From a bacterium (GTDB lineage: Bacteria > Bacteroidota > Ignavibacteria > SZUA-365): DNA of 64,000 nt. Both the position numbers and the translations under genes were made by a program. Within the stretch, counting starts at the first letter, position 1. Each line of letters begins with the position of its first letter. The notes below the pieces were generated by a model, which made no database searches, was not told where the DNA came from, and saw nothing but the letters and a program-made list of their open reading frames with translations. The stretch is taken from the NCBI GenBank assembly GCA_020444325.1, contig JAHLLD010000005.1, positions 124,001 through 188,000 of the forward strand, written 5' to 3'. This document shows positions 7,862 through 16,493 of this stretch, one piece after another.

Positions 7862-8245
7862 ATGACTGCAGACGCGGAAGCAAACAAGAGCAACGCGATC
7901 GCCTTTTACCGCATGGCGTATTCCGGCGATCCGAAGGGCGCCGTCGAGAAATACGTCGGCGATGACTACATACAGCACAATCCACTGGTAGGGAACGGCA
8001 AGCAGTCTTTCATCGACTACTTCACCGAGATGCAGCAGCAGTACCCGGACAAATCAATCGAGTTCGTCCGCGCCGTTGCCGAAGGCGACCTCGTCGCCCT
8101 GCACACGCATCAGGTCTGGCCGGGCAACGACGAATGGGTGACGATGGACTTCTTCCGCTTCGACGCCGCCGGCAAAGTCGTCGAGCACTGGGACTGCATC
8201 CAGCAAATCCCATCCGAAACCAGGAACGGCAACACGATGTATTGA
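7862..8245 (+). CDS. SnoaL-like polyketide cyclase/NTF2-fold protein
   Basis: The protein has 127 residues. Its pattern (FYRMAYSGDPKGAVEKYVGDDYIQHNP, then GDLVALHTHQVWPG, FFRFDAAGKVVEHWDCIQ) is diagnostic of SnoaL-like/ester-cyclase NTF2-fold proteins. These bind small hydrophobic molecules in a cone-shaped pocket; the substrate here is unknown. The ATG at 7862 is chosen because the family normally starts a few residues before the first helix; a longer frame begins upstream at 7739. A fragment of this gene is duplicated at 6967-7043. Confidence 0.85.
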   Translation: MTADAEANKSNAIAFYRMAYSGDPKGAVEKYVGDDYIQHNPLVGNGKQSFIDYFTEMQQQYPDKSIEFVRAVAEGDLVALHTHQVWPGNDEWVTMDFFRFDAAGKVVEHWDCIQQIPSETRNGNTMY

Positions 8246-8249
8246 AACC

Positions 8250-8268
8250 GTATCCGCGGAACGGATAC
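8250..8268 (+). terminator. Possible weak hairpin after the SnoaL gene
   Basis: Seven-base arms GTATCCG and CGGATAC flank a five-base loop, four bases after the stop codon. No T-run follows, so termination is uncertain; it may simply stabilise the transcript end. Confidence 0.3.
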
Positions 8269-8337
8269 AATTCACAGTCCAAATGAGCCGGCGGCAGGGC
8301 TCAGCAGTATGCATAAAATTCCCAAGGAGATATACCG

Positions 8338-8799
8338 ATGTCAAAAGTGACACCATTCCTGATGTTCAACGATCAGCTAGAAGCAGCAATTGAATTTTAT
8401 ACCGCGACGTTCCCTGATTCCAGAGTGGAGAACATCGCGCGTTCCGGGGATGACGGACCGATCACTTCCGCCGAATTCGTTATTGGCGGACAGTCCTTCA
8501 TGGGCTACAACGGCGGTCCGCACTTCAATTTCTCCCAGGGATTCTCCCTGTTCGTCGACTGTGAAGACCAGGAGGAGGTTGACGAGTACTGGAACAAGCT
8601 CGTCGACGCCGGCGCGACCTCAATGCAGTGTGGCTGGATCACCGATCAGTTCGGTCTCACATGGCAGATTGTTCCGAGGCGTTTCATGGAACTCATCAAC
8701 GATCAGAACCCTGACAAGGTAAAGGCCGTGATGGATGCCATGTTGAAGATGGTAAAGCTCGACGTTGCGGAACTCGAGGAAGCGTACGAACGGGCATGA
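8338..8799 (+). CDS. PhnB-like VOC-superfamily protein
   Basis: The protein has 153 residues. It begins KVTPFLMFNDQLEAAIEFYTATFP and contains SAEFVIGGQSFMGYNGGPHF, FSLFVDCEDQEEVDEYWNKL and DQFGLTWQIVPR. These are hallmarks of the PhnB/3-demethylubiquinone-methyltransferase-like branch of the vicinal-oxygen-chelate fold. Members are small cytoplasmic proteins of mostly unproven enzymology. A very strong ribosome-binding site, AAGGAGATATACC, ends just before the ATG, so high expression is expected. The next gene starts about 40 bp after the stop. Confidence 0.9.
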   Translation: MSKVTPFLMFNDQLEAAIEFYTATFPDSRVENIARSGDDGPITSAEFVIGGQSFMGYNGGPHFNFSQGFSLFVDCEDQEEVDEYWNKLVDAGATSMQCGWITDQFGLTWQIVPRRFMELINDQNPDKVKAVMDAMLKMVKLDVAELEEAYERA

Positions 8800-8839
8800 C
8801 GATCAGCGACGACAACGCGTACTTCTTGTGAGGAATCCG

Positions 8840-9316
8840 ATGTGGGTAAAAGATGCAATCCTGACAGCACATGTCGTGTTCGGGACAGTCGCGCTGGTTC
8901 TTGGTCCCGTTGCGATGACGGCACGAAAGGTCCGGGGACTGCACACGGAAGTTGGTGAAGCGTATCACTGGGTCGTCCTTGGAGTGTGTTTATCCGCAGG
9001 CATCCTCTCCGTGATGGGTTGGAGTCGCATCTGGTGGTTTTTCCCGATCGCATCAGGTTCCTATGCCTTCGCGCTTCTGGGGTATGTGGCGGCCAAACGG
9101 CGCTGGAAGGGTTGGCTCGGCGCGCATCTGACCGGCCAGGGAGGTTCTTATATTGCGATGTGTACGGCACTGCTGGTTGTGAACTGGCAAAGCCTGACAG
9201 GAATCTATGGTATTGCCGCGCTTATCGCGTGGGTGCTTCCGACAATCATCGGCACACCAATAATTGCCTGGATCAGCCGCCAGGTGGCGCAGGGTAAGCG
9301 TCCAAAGCTGCGGTGA
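8840..9316 (+). CDS. Four-helix membrane protein (DUF2306-like)
   Basis: The protein has 158 residues with four hydrophobic segments: ILTAHVVFGTVALVLGPVA, WVVLGVCLSAGILSVMGW, IASGSYAFALLGYVA, and a long final pair after GAHLTGQGGSYIAMCTALLV. Conserved histidines near the start of the helices resemble DUF2306-type proteins. The ATG at 8840 follows TGTGAGGAA and was preferred to an upstream start that overlaps the PhnB gene. Function unknown; it is probably co-transcribed with the genes on either side. Confidence 0.65.
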   Translation: MWVKDAILTAHVVFGTVALVLGPVAMTARKVRGLHTEVGEAYHWVVLGVCLSAGILSVMGWSRIWWFFPIASGSYAFALLGYVAAKRRWKGWLGAHLTGQGGSYIAMCTALLVVNWQSLTGIYGIAALIAWVLPTIIGTPIIAWISRQVAQGKRPKLR

Positions 9317-9342
9317 CCAGGATAACAGTGAAAGGGACGAGA

Positions 9343-10443
9343 ATGCATGCGAAGTGGACGCTCCTGCTGGTGATCCTGCTCTTCAGCTCCTGCTCGAGTC
9401 AGGACAATTCGGACGGAGACAGGAGCGAGAATTCAGATGATCGTGCAATGGAAATGAGCGTGGGGGAAAAGGATACGAGCCTGCAGCTGAGGTATACCAG
9501 CGGGATCACCGCCATCTACGAGGACAGCAAGGGACGCTTCTGGTTCGGAAGCCAGAACGAGGGCGTGTGCATGTACGATGGCAGCGGGTTCACGTACTAT
9601 ACAATGAGTGATGGACTGAGCAACAATCAGGTCCGTTCGATTCAGGAAGACCGGGACGGCGTCATCTGGTTCGGAACGGCCAACGGGATTACCAGTTTCG
9701 ACGGAGAGAAGTTGGAGATTCGTACCGGGGGGAATCACGGAATCCCGGATCCCGTCTCAGGGAATACCTGGCAGATGGCGTCCGACGACCTCTGGTTTCT
9801 CGGCGACAGCGGGATGCATGCAGGCTACTCCGATGGACAGGGTACGTACCGGTATGATGGTCGATCGCTCACGTATCTGTCCTTCCCTCTGCCACCCGGA
9901 GCAAAGCGGGACGATAGCTATCTGGTCACCGGCATCGTGAAGGGACGCAACGGAACGGTCTGGTTCGCAACCTATCCGGCCGTGTTCGGATATGACGGAC
10001 AATCCTTCACGATCATCAACGACAAGACCGCGGGAACCGGATCCGGAGCTGAACGACTTCATGTCCGCAGCATCTTCGAAGACAGCAGGGGACATCTCTG
10101 GATAGGCAACAACGGACTCGGCGTGCTGCACTACGACGGTGAGACCGTCACCAACTTTACCGAACAGCAAGGACTCAGCCTCAGGGAAAAAGGTCCGACC
10201 GGCTCCCTCGGCCGCATCTTCTCCATCGCGGAAGACGCCGCCGGCAACATCTGGTTCGGATCACGCGACAACGGCGCCTGGCGCTACGATGGTACGTCCC
10301 TGACAAACTTCACCATGAAGGACGGCCTGACCAGCAGCATGGTCTGGACCATCTACCGGGACAGCAAGGACGTCCTCTGGTTCGGCATGGCCGACGGCAG
10401 CGTATGCCGCTTCGATGGCGAGGGGTTTGACAGGACCTACTGA
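9343..10443 (+). CDS. Lipoprotein with two-component-regulator propeller repeats
   Basis: The protein has 366 residues. It starts with a lipoprotein signal (LLLVILLFSSCSSQD, lipid-modified Cys in SSC). The rest is built from propeller repeats of the Reg_prop type, recognisable as (I)xEDxxGxxWFG(T/S)xxxGV. Examples are YEDSKGRFWFGSQNEGV, QEDRDGVIWFGTANGI, FEDSRGHLWIGNNGLGV, AEDAAGNIWFGSRDNGA and YRDSKDVLWFGMADGSV. In Bacteroidota these repeats form the periplasmic sensor of hybrid two-component systems. Here there is no kinase part, so the protein is a free membrane-anchored propeller, perhaps a ligand-binding component. A longer GTG start at 9313 overlaps the preceding stop and is less likely. 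Confidence 0.85.
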   Translation: MHAKWTLLLVILLFSSCSSQDNSDGDRSENSDDRAMEMSVGEKDTSLQLRYTSGITAIYEDSKGRFWFGSQNEGVCMYDGSGFTYYTMSDGLSNNQVRSIQEDRDGVIWFGTANGITSFDGEKLEIRTGGNHGIPDPVSGNTWQMASDDLWFLGDSGMHAGYSDGQGTYRYDGRSLTYLSFPLPPGAKRDDSYLVTGIVKGRNGTVWFATYPAVFGYDGQSFTIINDKTAGTGSGAERLHVRSIFEDSRGHLWIGNNGLGVLHYDGETVTNFTEQQGLSLREKGPTGSLGRIFSIAEDAAGNIWFGSRDNGAWRYDGTSLTNFTMKDGLTSSMVWTIYRDSKDVLWFGMADGSVCRFDGEGFDRTY

Positions 10444-10501
10444 TTCTCTTAGTGCATGTTTATGACAAAAACGAACGCTGAATTTTTTTATGACAGCAGG
10501 G

Positions 10502-11827
10502 CTATAATTCAGCAGGATACACCTCTTCAACTGGCTCCTTGCTCTTGTTGAGAGACTCGCGGAGCGCCTGAGTTTCCCTGTACTCTTTGGCCTCTGCAAG
10601 TTTCGTGAACTCAATTTCCGCATTCTCTTTGCGCACTTCGGTTTCAATGTCTGCAAGTGAAACGTCGAAATACTCTCGTCTCAGGTTAACGAGGTTGACT
10701 CGTTTGTCTTCAAATTTCTTGTGCAATGCATTCTCCAGGCTCGGTGCATCCTCTGAGAAAATCATTGCATGAACATCGAAGTTGAAAGGAACGGAAGCGT
10801 CGCCCAGCTCTTTTACGCGATCGAGTGGCTCCAATCGGCGAGTCATGCCAATTTTGTATACATTCTCTCCAAAGGAGCCAATGTTGGAGATAACGTACAC
10901 ATGACCTCGTTTGGTCTGCTCTGCCATTGAAAGTGCTCGCTGACCCTTTTCCTCTGCCTCTTTCAACTGCTGTTCTAATGCTTCCATTTCGGCTTTCAGC
11001 TTATCCAGTTCTTCGCCGCTCGCTTTCTCCACGTCCGCCCGCGCTTTTTCAAGAGCCTTTTTGTATCGAGCTTCTTCCTGCTCAGCATCTTTTTTCGCTT
11101 TTTCGAATTCCCTGCGTGCTTTTTCTTCCTCCCGCATCTCTTCACGGATACGACGCTGTTCCTCCTTCTCGTCCTGCAGTTTCTCCTGGTATTCATGGCT
11201 AACGTGAAGCTCGTCGATGCGCACCTGAAGATACTCGTCGGTAAGCCATATATTCATCGGCTCACCGGCTTTGTTTACCGCTTCGAACGACTTCCGGATT
11301 CGTGCTTCCATTCGATCGAAATTATTCCATTTTACCTTGGCAATGGCTGCATCGCACTCACCGTTAAAAGCACGTAGCATGAGTTTGGAGCTACGATTAA
11401 TCATCTTTGTCCCTTCTGCTTTGCTGCCGCCAACTTGCCAGTTCGTCGGACAGATATAAGAAGTTTTGTCCCGAATCATCTGTTTTCTTTTGTCTTGAAG
11501 CTCATCGAGCTTCTTCTTGTATTTCTCAGATGAATCGAAACTGTATTGGGGTTCGTAGATACCAAAGGACTTCATTTCAAGATTGTCTTCAAGAATCTGA
11601 ACCTCTTTCGATAGATTCTCGAAAACCTCTTTTTTCGCCTTGTACGAACTTCGCAGATCCTCGATTTCTTTCTCAGTTTCGCTAACCTGTTTCTTCCGAT
11701 CGCGAACCTCTTTGTCAACATCGATTACGTCTTTGTACCGATTTTTAAGCTTCAGGTACGTGACCAGCAGAAAAATTGCCACCGCAAGAAACACGACCGC
11801 CAGAACGAGACTTATCTCTTCCAACAT
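10502..11827 (-). CDS. SNIPE-type membrane-anchored nuclease (TM + DUF4041 + GIY-YIG)
   Basis: The protein has 441 residues. A single N-terminal membrane helix (ISLVLAVVFLAVAIFLLV) is followed by a coiled coil, a DUF4041 region at about 90-200 (SKLMLRAFNGECDAAI, WNNFDRMEARIRKSFEAVN), a long charged coiled coil at about 210-300, and a GIY-YIG nuclease domain at about 308-387. The nuclease shows HVYVISN, VYKIGMTRR, the probable catalytic Glu in PSLENALHKKF, and RREYF. This order is the architecture described for SNIPE, a membrane-associated anti-phage nuclease that attacks incoming phage DNA. The ATG at 11827 has GGAG a few bases upstream; an ATG at 11839 is also possible. Its neighbours are a toxin-antitoxin pair and small orphans, which fits a defence islet. 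Family call firm; defence role inferred. Confidence 0.85.
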   Translation of the reverse strand: MLEEISLVLAVVFLAVAIFLLVTYLKLKNRYKDVIDVDKEVRDRKKQVSETEKEIEDLRSSYKAKKEVFENLSKEVQILEDNLEMKSFGIYEPQYSFDSSEKYKKKLDELQDKRKQMIRDKTSYICPTNWQVGGSKAEGTKMINRSSKLMLRAFNGECDAAIAKVKWNNFDRMEARIRKSFEAVNKAGEPMNIWLTDEYLQVRIDELHVSHEYQEKLQDEKEEQRRIREEMREEEKARREFEKAKKDAEQEEARYKKALEKARADVEKASGEELDKLKAEMEALEQQLKEAEEKGQRALSMAEQTKRGHVYVISNIGSFGENVYKIGMTRRLEPLDRVKELGDASVPFNFDVHAMIFSEDAPSLENALHKKFEDKRVNLVNLRREYFDVSLADIETEVRKENAEIEFTKLAEAKEYRETQALRESLNKSKEPVEEVYPAEL

Positions 11828-12070
11828 GCTCCACTCCATAATAGTTAGGCTAATAAGTGTTTATTATCCCGTATTGATGATATTTGGAAGTTAGCTCTGA
11901 CGTGTTTTGAATGCAATGTCCGGTAACAGAATCGTTTGCTAAGGCTCCTCCGTTCGCAAGGCACGTGTACAGAACCAACAACTTTCTGCCATGCACAGTG
12001 AAAGCACTTGCGCAGCTACGGGTACGCGGTTAATTTTAGTCTCATTCAGGAACAACTCCTTGCCGGAGAG

Positions 12071-12805
12071 ATGATAGATAACTTTGCATCAGCCACAGGA
12101 ACTGTACGGGATCGGGACATCGAAGAGCTGGAAAGTGTGCTGGATGTACCTGCATATCCCGCTGCCGAGGCGGCCCGTCTCATTGGCTTGAAGGCGGACC
12201 GGGTCCGTCGCTGGCTGAAAGGATATACGTACGCACTACATGCCAGGCAGGTACATCAGAACCCGGTCGTATCAGGTTCGCAGGCGAGCGAGACGAGCTA
12301 CGCTTCATTCCTCGATCTCATCGACCTGCTGTTCGTGAAGCAGTTTCTGGATCATGGGATCAGTCTTCAAAGGATCAGGAAAGCTCTGGACGAAGCTTCT
12401 CACATTCTTGAAACCCGACATTTCGCCCGGCAAAGTTTTTTCACGGATGGGAAAGATCTGTACCTGCAGGTCAAGGATCAGGGTGATGCGATTCTCGAGC
12501 TGTTGTCGGGAGGACAATGGGTTATCCCTGAAATCATCACCGAACTTGCACAGCAGATTGAGTTTGGCGAACATCTCGGGTTGGCGAGAAAGTGGTATCC
12601 GCTCGGAGGCGATCGTTCGATTGTGATCGATCCCTCTGTAGCTTATGGCCGACCTTCTATTGTCGGGAAAGGAGTCATGACGGCGAATGTCTATGATTTC
12701 TATCTTGCTGAAGGACGTGAGATTCGACCGACATGCAGATGGTTGGATCTTACCCAGAAGCAGGTTCAAGATGCAGTACAATTCGAGGAATCGCTCGCTG
12801 CATGA
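12071..12805 (+). CDS. VapB45-like antitoxin with HTH and DUF433 domains
   Basis: The protein has 244 residues. The N-terminal third carries a MerR-like helix-turn-helix (YPAAEAARLIGLKADRVRRWLKG). The C-terminal ~75 residues form a DUF433 domain (SIVIDPSVAYGRPSIVGKGVMTANVYDFYLAEG and a final DLTQKQVQDAVQFEE). This layout matches VapB45-type antitoxins, which repress their own operon and neutralise a PIN-like toxin. The next gene starts inside its stop codon (ATGA overlap at 12802-12805) and encodes that toxin type. The exact start is uncertain: the ATG at 12071 has GGAG unusually close, and an in-frame TTG at 12008 gives a longer form. Confidence 0.75.
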   Translation: MIDNFASATGTVRDRDIEELESVLDVPAYPAAEAARLIGLKADRVRRWLKGYTYALHARQVHQNPVVSGSQASETSYASFLDLIDLLFVKQFLDHGISLQRIRKALDEASHILETRHFARQSFFTDGKDLYLQVKDQGDAILELLSGGQWVIPEIITELAQQIEFGEHLGLARKWYPLGGDRSIVIDPSVAYGRPSIVGKGVMTANVYDFYLAEGREIRPTCRWLDLTQKQVQDAVQFEESLAA

Positions 12806-13182
12806 AAGCATTTGTGGACAATAACCTCAGTTCGAAGTTGGCTGCAGGTATGAAGGGATTCGGGGAGGACGTCGTTCATCTAAAAGAAATTTTTCCAGAT
12901 GACACTCCAGACGCCGACTGGTTGCCATACGTCGGCCAGAATGATATGATTCTCGTTACACGTGATAATAAGATTCGTTGGAATCCTTCAGAGATTGCTG
13001 CATTTAAGGCGCATAATGTTGGTGCATTTTTCCTGAGTGGGAAAAAGCGTACAGCTTGCGAGTTGATACAACAACTCGTTCGCAACTACCCCAGAATGAA
13101 AGAGCTGGCGGGAAAGACGCGACGCCCTTTCATGTTTCGTGTGCCGCCTAATGGGACGAAAATCGAGCAGCTGCAACCTTGA
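12802..13182 (+). CDS. VapC45-like PIN-fold toxin
   Basis: The protein has 126 residues. It begins MKAFVDNNLSSKLAAGMKGFG, with the first conserved aspartate of PIN-like domains in VDNNLS. It continues with EDVVHLKEIFPDDTPDADWL, ILVTRDNKIRWNP and a final helix-rich part. The family is the PIN-like ribonuclease of VapBC45 pairs. It is translationally coupled to the DUF433 antitoxin by a 4-bp overlap. The expected action is RNA cleavage in the cytoplasm when the antitoxin is degraded; this is inferred from the pairing and motifs. Confidence 0.75.
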   Translation: MKAFVDNNLSSKLAAGMKGFGEDVVHLKEIFPDDTPDADWLPYVGQNDMILVTRDNKIRWNPSEIAAFKAHNVGAFFLSGKKRTACELIQQLVRNYPRMKELAGKTRRPFMFRVPPNGTKIEQLQP

Positions 13183-13234
13183 TCCTGCTTTCGGTATGCT
13201 TTGAGAATTGTTCATACTCCATCAAGGACCACTT

Positions 13235-13582
13235 ATGGCATTGAGCGAGATTGAAATGAAGCATTGCGAGGCAGCGTTGTCGGCGTTCATCGAGAAGCGA
13301 CGGCCACCTGCACATCTCCGAAGCCAGCTGGATCTTGCATACAGGATCGAGCGGCAAAGCGTGGAAATTCTGGAGATCCGCGCAGATTGGCGAAACCCCG
13401 CAAGAAAAATTGAGCGACCTGTGGCAAAGGCGACGTTCGTGAGGAGCCAGAATGTTTGGAGGATCTTCTGGCAGCGCGCTGACCTCAAATGGCATCGCTA
13501 CGACCCGGATTCGGGAGTGGATCGCATTGAAGACGTTCTCCGCGTGATCGACATCGATGAGTTCGGCTGTTTCTTTGGATGA
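13235..13582 (+). CDS. DUF3024 domain protein
   Basis: The protein has 115 residues. It closely follows the DUF3024 pattern: MALSEIEMKHCEAALSAF, PPAHLRSQLDLAYRIERQSVEILEIR, VAKATFVRSQNVWRIFWQRADLKWHRY, and the ending EFGCFFG. It is a soluble family of unknown function, often found beside toxin-antitoxin and other accessory genes, as here downstream of the VapBC45 pair. AAGGACC precedes the ATG at 13235. Confidence 0.85.
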   Translation: MALSEIEMKHCEAALSAFIEKRRPPAHLRSQLDLAYRIERQSVEILEIRADWRNPARKIERPVAKATFVRSQNVWRIFWQRADLKWHRYDPDSGVDRIEDVLRVIDIDEFGCFFG

Positions 13583-13679
13583 CTGCTCCGTGCATGTTCC
13601 CTAGGCCGGCGGTATTGCGCAGAGTAGGAGACAACGCTGGCATGAATTGATCTACTGAACACGCTACCAAGGAGGGCGC

Positions 13680-13997
13680 ATGAATATCCGCTTTGAATAC
13701 ATGTACCGGGACGCCGCGAACTACAAGCTCAGGGACGATGTGGTGTTTGCGAACAGGAACAACTTATCGGTAGATGCTCTGACCACGGAGATTCAGAAGG
13801 GACTGATTGACGGGGAGTTCTTTGTTGCAGAGGACGTTGGGATACCGCCCCTTAAGTTCGAGCGCTACGATCCTGATCTCGATCATGGCTGGCATTGGTT
13901 CAGTGAAGTCAGTCTGACGGACGATCAAGTCACGGATTCTGAGGGACGCGATATCAGTGAACTGATCTCTGCACTGCAATCCGTCGTGCAGCTTTAA
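13680..13997 (+). CDS. Hypothetical small protein
   Basis: The protein has 105 residues; I do not recognise the family. It is acidic and soluble, with no signal peptide or membrane helix. Phrases such as RDDVVFANRNNLSVDALTTEIQKGLIDGEFFVAEDVGI and HWFSEVSLTDDQV are typical of small intracellular alpha/beta proteins found in toxin-antitoxin or immunity contexts. A strong ribosome-binding site (AAGGAGGGCGC) precedes the ATG, so the gene is likely expressed. It is the last gene of the accessory islet that begins at 10502. Confidence 0.6.
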   Translation: MNIRFEYMYRDAANYKLRDDVVFANRNNLSVDALTTEIQKGLIDGEFFVAEDVGIPPLKFERYDPDLDHGWHWFSEVSLTDDQVTDSEGRDISELISALQSVVQL

Positions 13998-14074
13998 CTG
14001 CCGAAACTACTTTTCCGCTACGATTTATGCCACGCACCCACACTATGATGGGTCTGTGTAGTATTGTCGTGCTA

Positions 14075-16291
14075 TCACTGCACGATAACCCTCCTCCTCA
14101 ACGTCATTCCTTCCATCTGCGCGGTCAGAATGTATGATCCTGGTGGGATTGCAGGAAGCAGTACGTTGCGGGTGAGTTGGTTGGTGAAGTGAAGTTGGGT
14201 GTCCTGCCAGACTTGCTTGCCGAGGGTGTTGTAGAGGGTGAGGGTGACGGATTGGGTGCCCTCGGATTGCAGGGTGACGGTGAAGCTGCCGTTGCTGGGG
14301 TCGGGGTAGACGTTGAGTTGTGGGGTGTGGGGACTCACGGCGTCCAGGCCGAGTACAGTCACGGCGAAGGGGAGCGACATGGTACCGCAGCCGCTGGTGT
14401 CGGTGATGTACACGGTGTAGCTGCCGGGAAAGAGGATGAAGTGGCTTCGGCCGGTGCCGTTGGGGATGGGTTGTCCATCGAGATACCATTGCCAGGTGAG
14501 GGCGTCGACGGTGCGGAGGGTGTCGCCGATGCGTGTGATGGGGGGCACGGGGGGCGGATTCTTTTCCTCGATGCCGTACATGGCCGAGCGTCCCCAGCAG
14601 CCGTAGGGTCCGCGCACGTACACGTTGTAGTTTCCTCCCTTCGTGACGATGATGCTGCGCGTGGTGTCGCCGGTGCTCCAGCGGTATTGCGTCGAATCAC
14701 GGTTGGCGGTCAGCAGGACGGTGTCGCCCGGACAGAATTTGAATCCACCGGTCACGGTGACGCCCGGATGGAAGACCGGGTAGTGCATGATGGTCACGCT
14801 GTCGGAAAAGGCGATGCGTCCAAGCGAATCACCCACGATCACGGTGTAGATTCCCGCACTTTTCGCGGTGCAGTAGCGGGACTTACTTCCATTGCTCCAG
14901 CTGTAGTCCTGCCAGCCCGCGCCGGCGTCCAGCTCGATGCTGTCTCCCTGGCAGATGGTGTGCGTTCCACCGGGTGTGATGGAAATGGGATCCAGCCTCA
15001 TCTCGGCGCCGGGAACGGTGAACTGCATGGTGCAGGATTCACTCCATCCGGTGTCCGCCAGCACTTCCATGCTCAGGGTGTGCGATTTGTCAAAGCGCTC
15101 AAGACGCTGCCGCATTTCCCACTGCACGGTGGCGCTGCCGCCGGGGGGAATGGTTGACGGCTGCGTCAGCTTGGTGTCATTCCCCGGGAAATCGGGTCCG
15201 CTGAAGGCGAGGATGGAATACAGCTCTCTCTTCAGTTTTGCCTGCGCGTTGTACACGGTCTTGCTGCCGGGATTGTATACGGTGCCCGTCACGATGAACG
15301 GCATGGGTGCGGGCAATCCGGTGGCAGTGTCGATAAGGATATCCTGCACGCTGAGATCGCAGTTCAGCAGCACCGTACCCACGGCGGGAACATTCATCTT
15401 CGTGCAGCACGTGCTCCCCTGCGTGTTCGCAAACGTCGCGATCGCGCAGATGTCCAGCGTGTCTCGCTGCGCGCGCGGCTTCGCCCGCAGTATCCATTCC
15501 GCGGTAGCCTTGCCGTCGACAGGAACAATGTCCGGTGTCATGGGTTGCAAGGACTGCGCCGGACTGACCAGCGTAAATGCTGTGGTGTCGTAGGACAAAC
15601 GGGCCATGGCGCCGGTGGCTTCCCGGCTGCCGTTGTTCGATACCTGCATGGAAACGAGAATGGAGTCGGGGTCGTACCTCTGTTGTGCTTCGGACCAGTG
15701 GATTCCCCGCGGTGCGCTGATGGAACACAGGATGTTCGGGTTACGCGGAAACAGGCATTGCGCGGAGCTGTCGATGCGCAGCGCATACTTGCTGGTGTCG
15801 ATCTGCAGGTCGTAGGGATGCAGGGGGCCGCAGGTGAGGGTGTCCGGATCCGCTGTCTGGAATACGAGATGACAAAGTATGCCGTCGTATGGAATGCGCT
15901 TCCCCTCGAGGAATTCGATGCGGTGTCCCGCCCCAACCGGCGTAATACGTGACTGCACTCCGTTCAGAAGGAGTCCGTCCGATTGATCAATCCCGGTCAA
16001 TTTCATCAGGGAAGTATCATAGCTCAGCACAAAGCTGAACGGGGGAATGCTGTCTACATAATTTTCCAGGCTGAGCCATATCGGAACCGGCGATCCGGCC
16101 AGTGAGGTTCCACCCATGATGCGCATGTGCAGCGAGGCTTTCGCGGCGGCTGGTGTCAGCGCATCTACACTTTCCTGCGCTTCGAGAGATTGTGGGAAAA
16201 GCAGCACGAGCAGCAGCAGGAGTATTCCCGCCAGACCTCTTCCAAGCGAATGATTGAGGGAAAAGGGGCGGACCGCAGGAATACGCAACAT
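14075..16291 (-). CDS. Large secreted protein with Ig-like domains and T9SS type A sorting domain
   Basis: The protein has 738 residues. A signal peptide (GLAGILLLLLVLLFPQSLEAQ) follows a short basic leader. The middle has repeated beta-sandwich domains resembling Bacteroidota gliding-type Ig/PKD-like modules, seen in ICQGDSIELDAGAGWQDYSW and FCPGDTVLLTANRDSTQYRW. The C-terminal ~75 residues form a T9SS sorting domain (LNVYPDPSNGSFTVTL, LTLYNTLGKQVW, PPGSYILTAQ, RRRVIVQ). It is therefore predicted to cross the outer membrane through the type IX system and stay on the cell surface or be released. Function unknown, probably adhesive or structural. The ATG at 16291 was chosen because it leads directly into the signal peptide. 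Confidence 0.88.
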   Translation of the reverse strand: MLRIPAVRPFSLNHSLGRGLAGILLLLLVLLFPQSLEAQESVDALTPAAAKASLHMRIMGGTSLAGSPVPIWLSLENYVDSIPPFSFVLSYDTSLMKLTGIDQSDGLLLNGVQSRITPVGAGHRIEFLEGKRIPYDGILCHLVFQTADPDTLTCGPLHPYDLQIDTSKYALRIDSSAQCLFPRNPNILCSISAPRGIHWSEAQQRYDPDSILVSMQVSNNGSREATGAMARLSYDTTAFTLVSPAQSLQPMTPDIVPVDGKATAEWILRAKPRAQRDTLDICAIATFANTQGSTCCTKMNVPAVGTVLLNCDLSVQDILIDTATGLPAPMPFIVTGTVYNPGSKTVYNAQAKLKRELYSILAFSGPDFPGNDTKLTQPSTIPPGGSATVQWEMRQRLERFDKSHTLSMEVLADTGWSESCTMQFTVPGAEMRLDPISITPGGTHTICQGDSIELDAGAGWQDYSWSNGSKSRYCTAKSAGIYTVIVGDSLGRIAFSDSVTIMHYPVFHPGVTVTGGFKFCPGDTVLLTANRDSTQYRWSTGDTTRSIIVTKGGNYNVYVRGPYGCWGRSAMYGIEEKNPPPVPPITRIGDTLRTVDALTWQWYLDGQPIPNGTGRSHFILFPGSYTVYITDTSGCGTMSLPFAVTVLGLDAVSPHTPQLNVYPDPSNGSFTVTLQSEGTQSVTLTLYNTLGKQVWQDTQLHFTNQLTRNVLLPAIPPGSYILTAQMEGMTLRRRVIVQ

Positions 16292-16493
16292 CGTTTCACC
16301 ATGTGTTTGTGGGATCGCAATGCCAGAAAAACACGGAGTGCAGGACAAAGTTACAGCGGTATGATTCCTCAGGCCGATTTCCTAGATTGCCGATCGAGGA
16401 TAAAGTTGTCGGAATCCGGTTCCACACGCTGTCACGTGAACGGCCGATTTCGAAGGCGATGACAGGTATCAGGCTCACGGAAATTCGAGAGTG

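Noticed and set aside
8325-8337. Ribosome-binding site AAGGAGATATACC identical to a common cloning-vector sequence
   Set aside because: It is a natural strong consensus and the surrounding sequence is ordinary chromosome; no vector backbone, marker or polylinker is visible.
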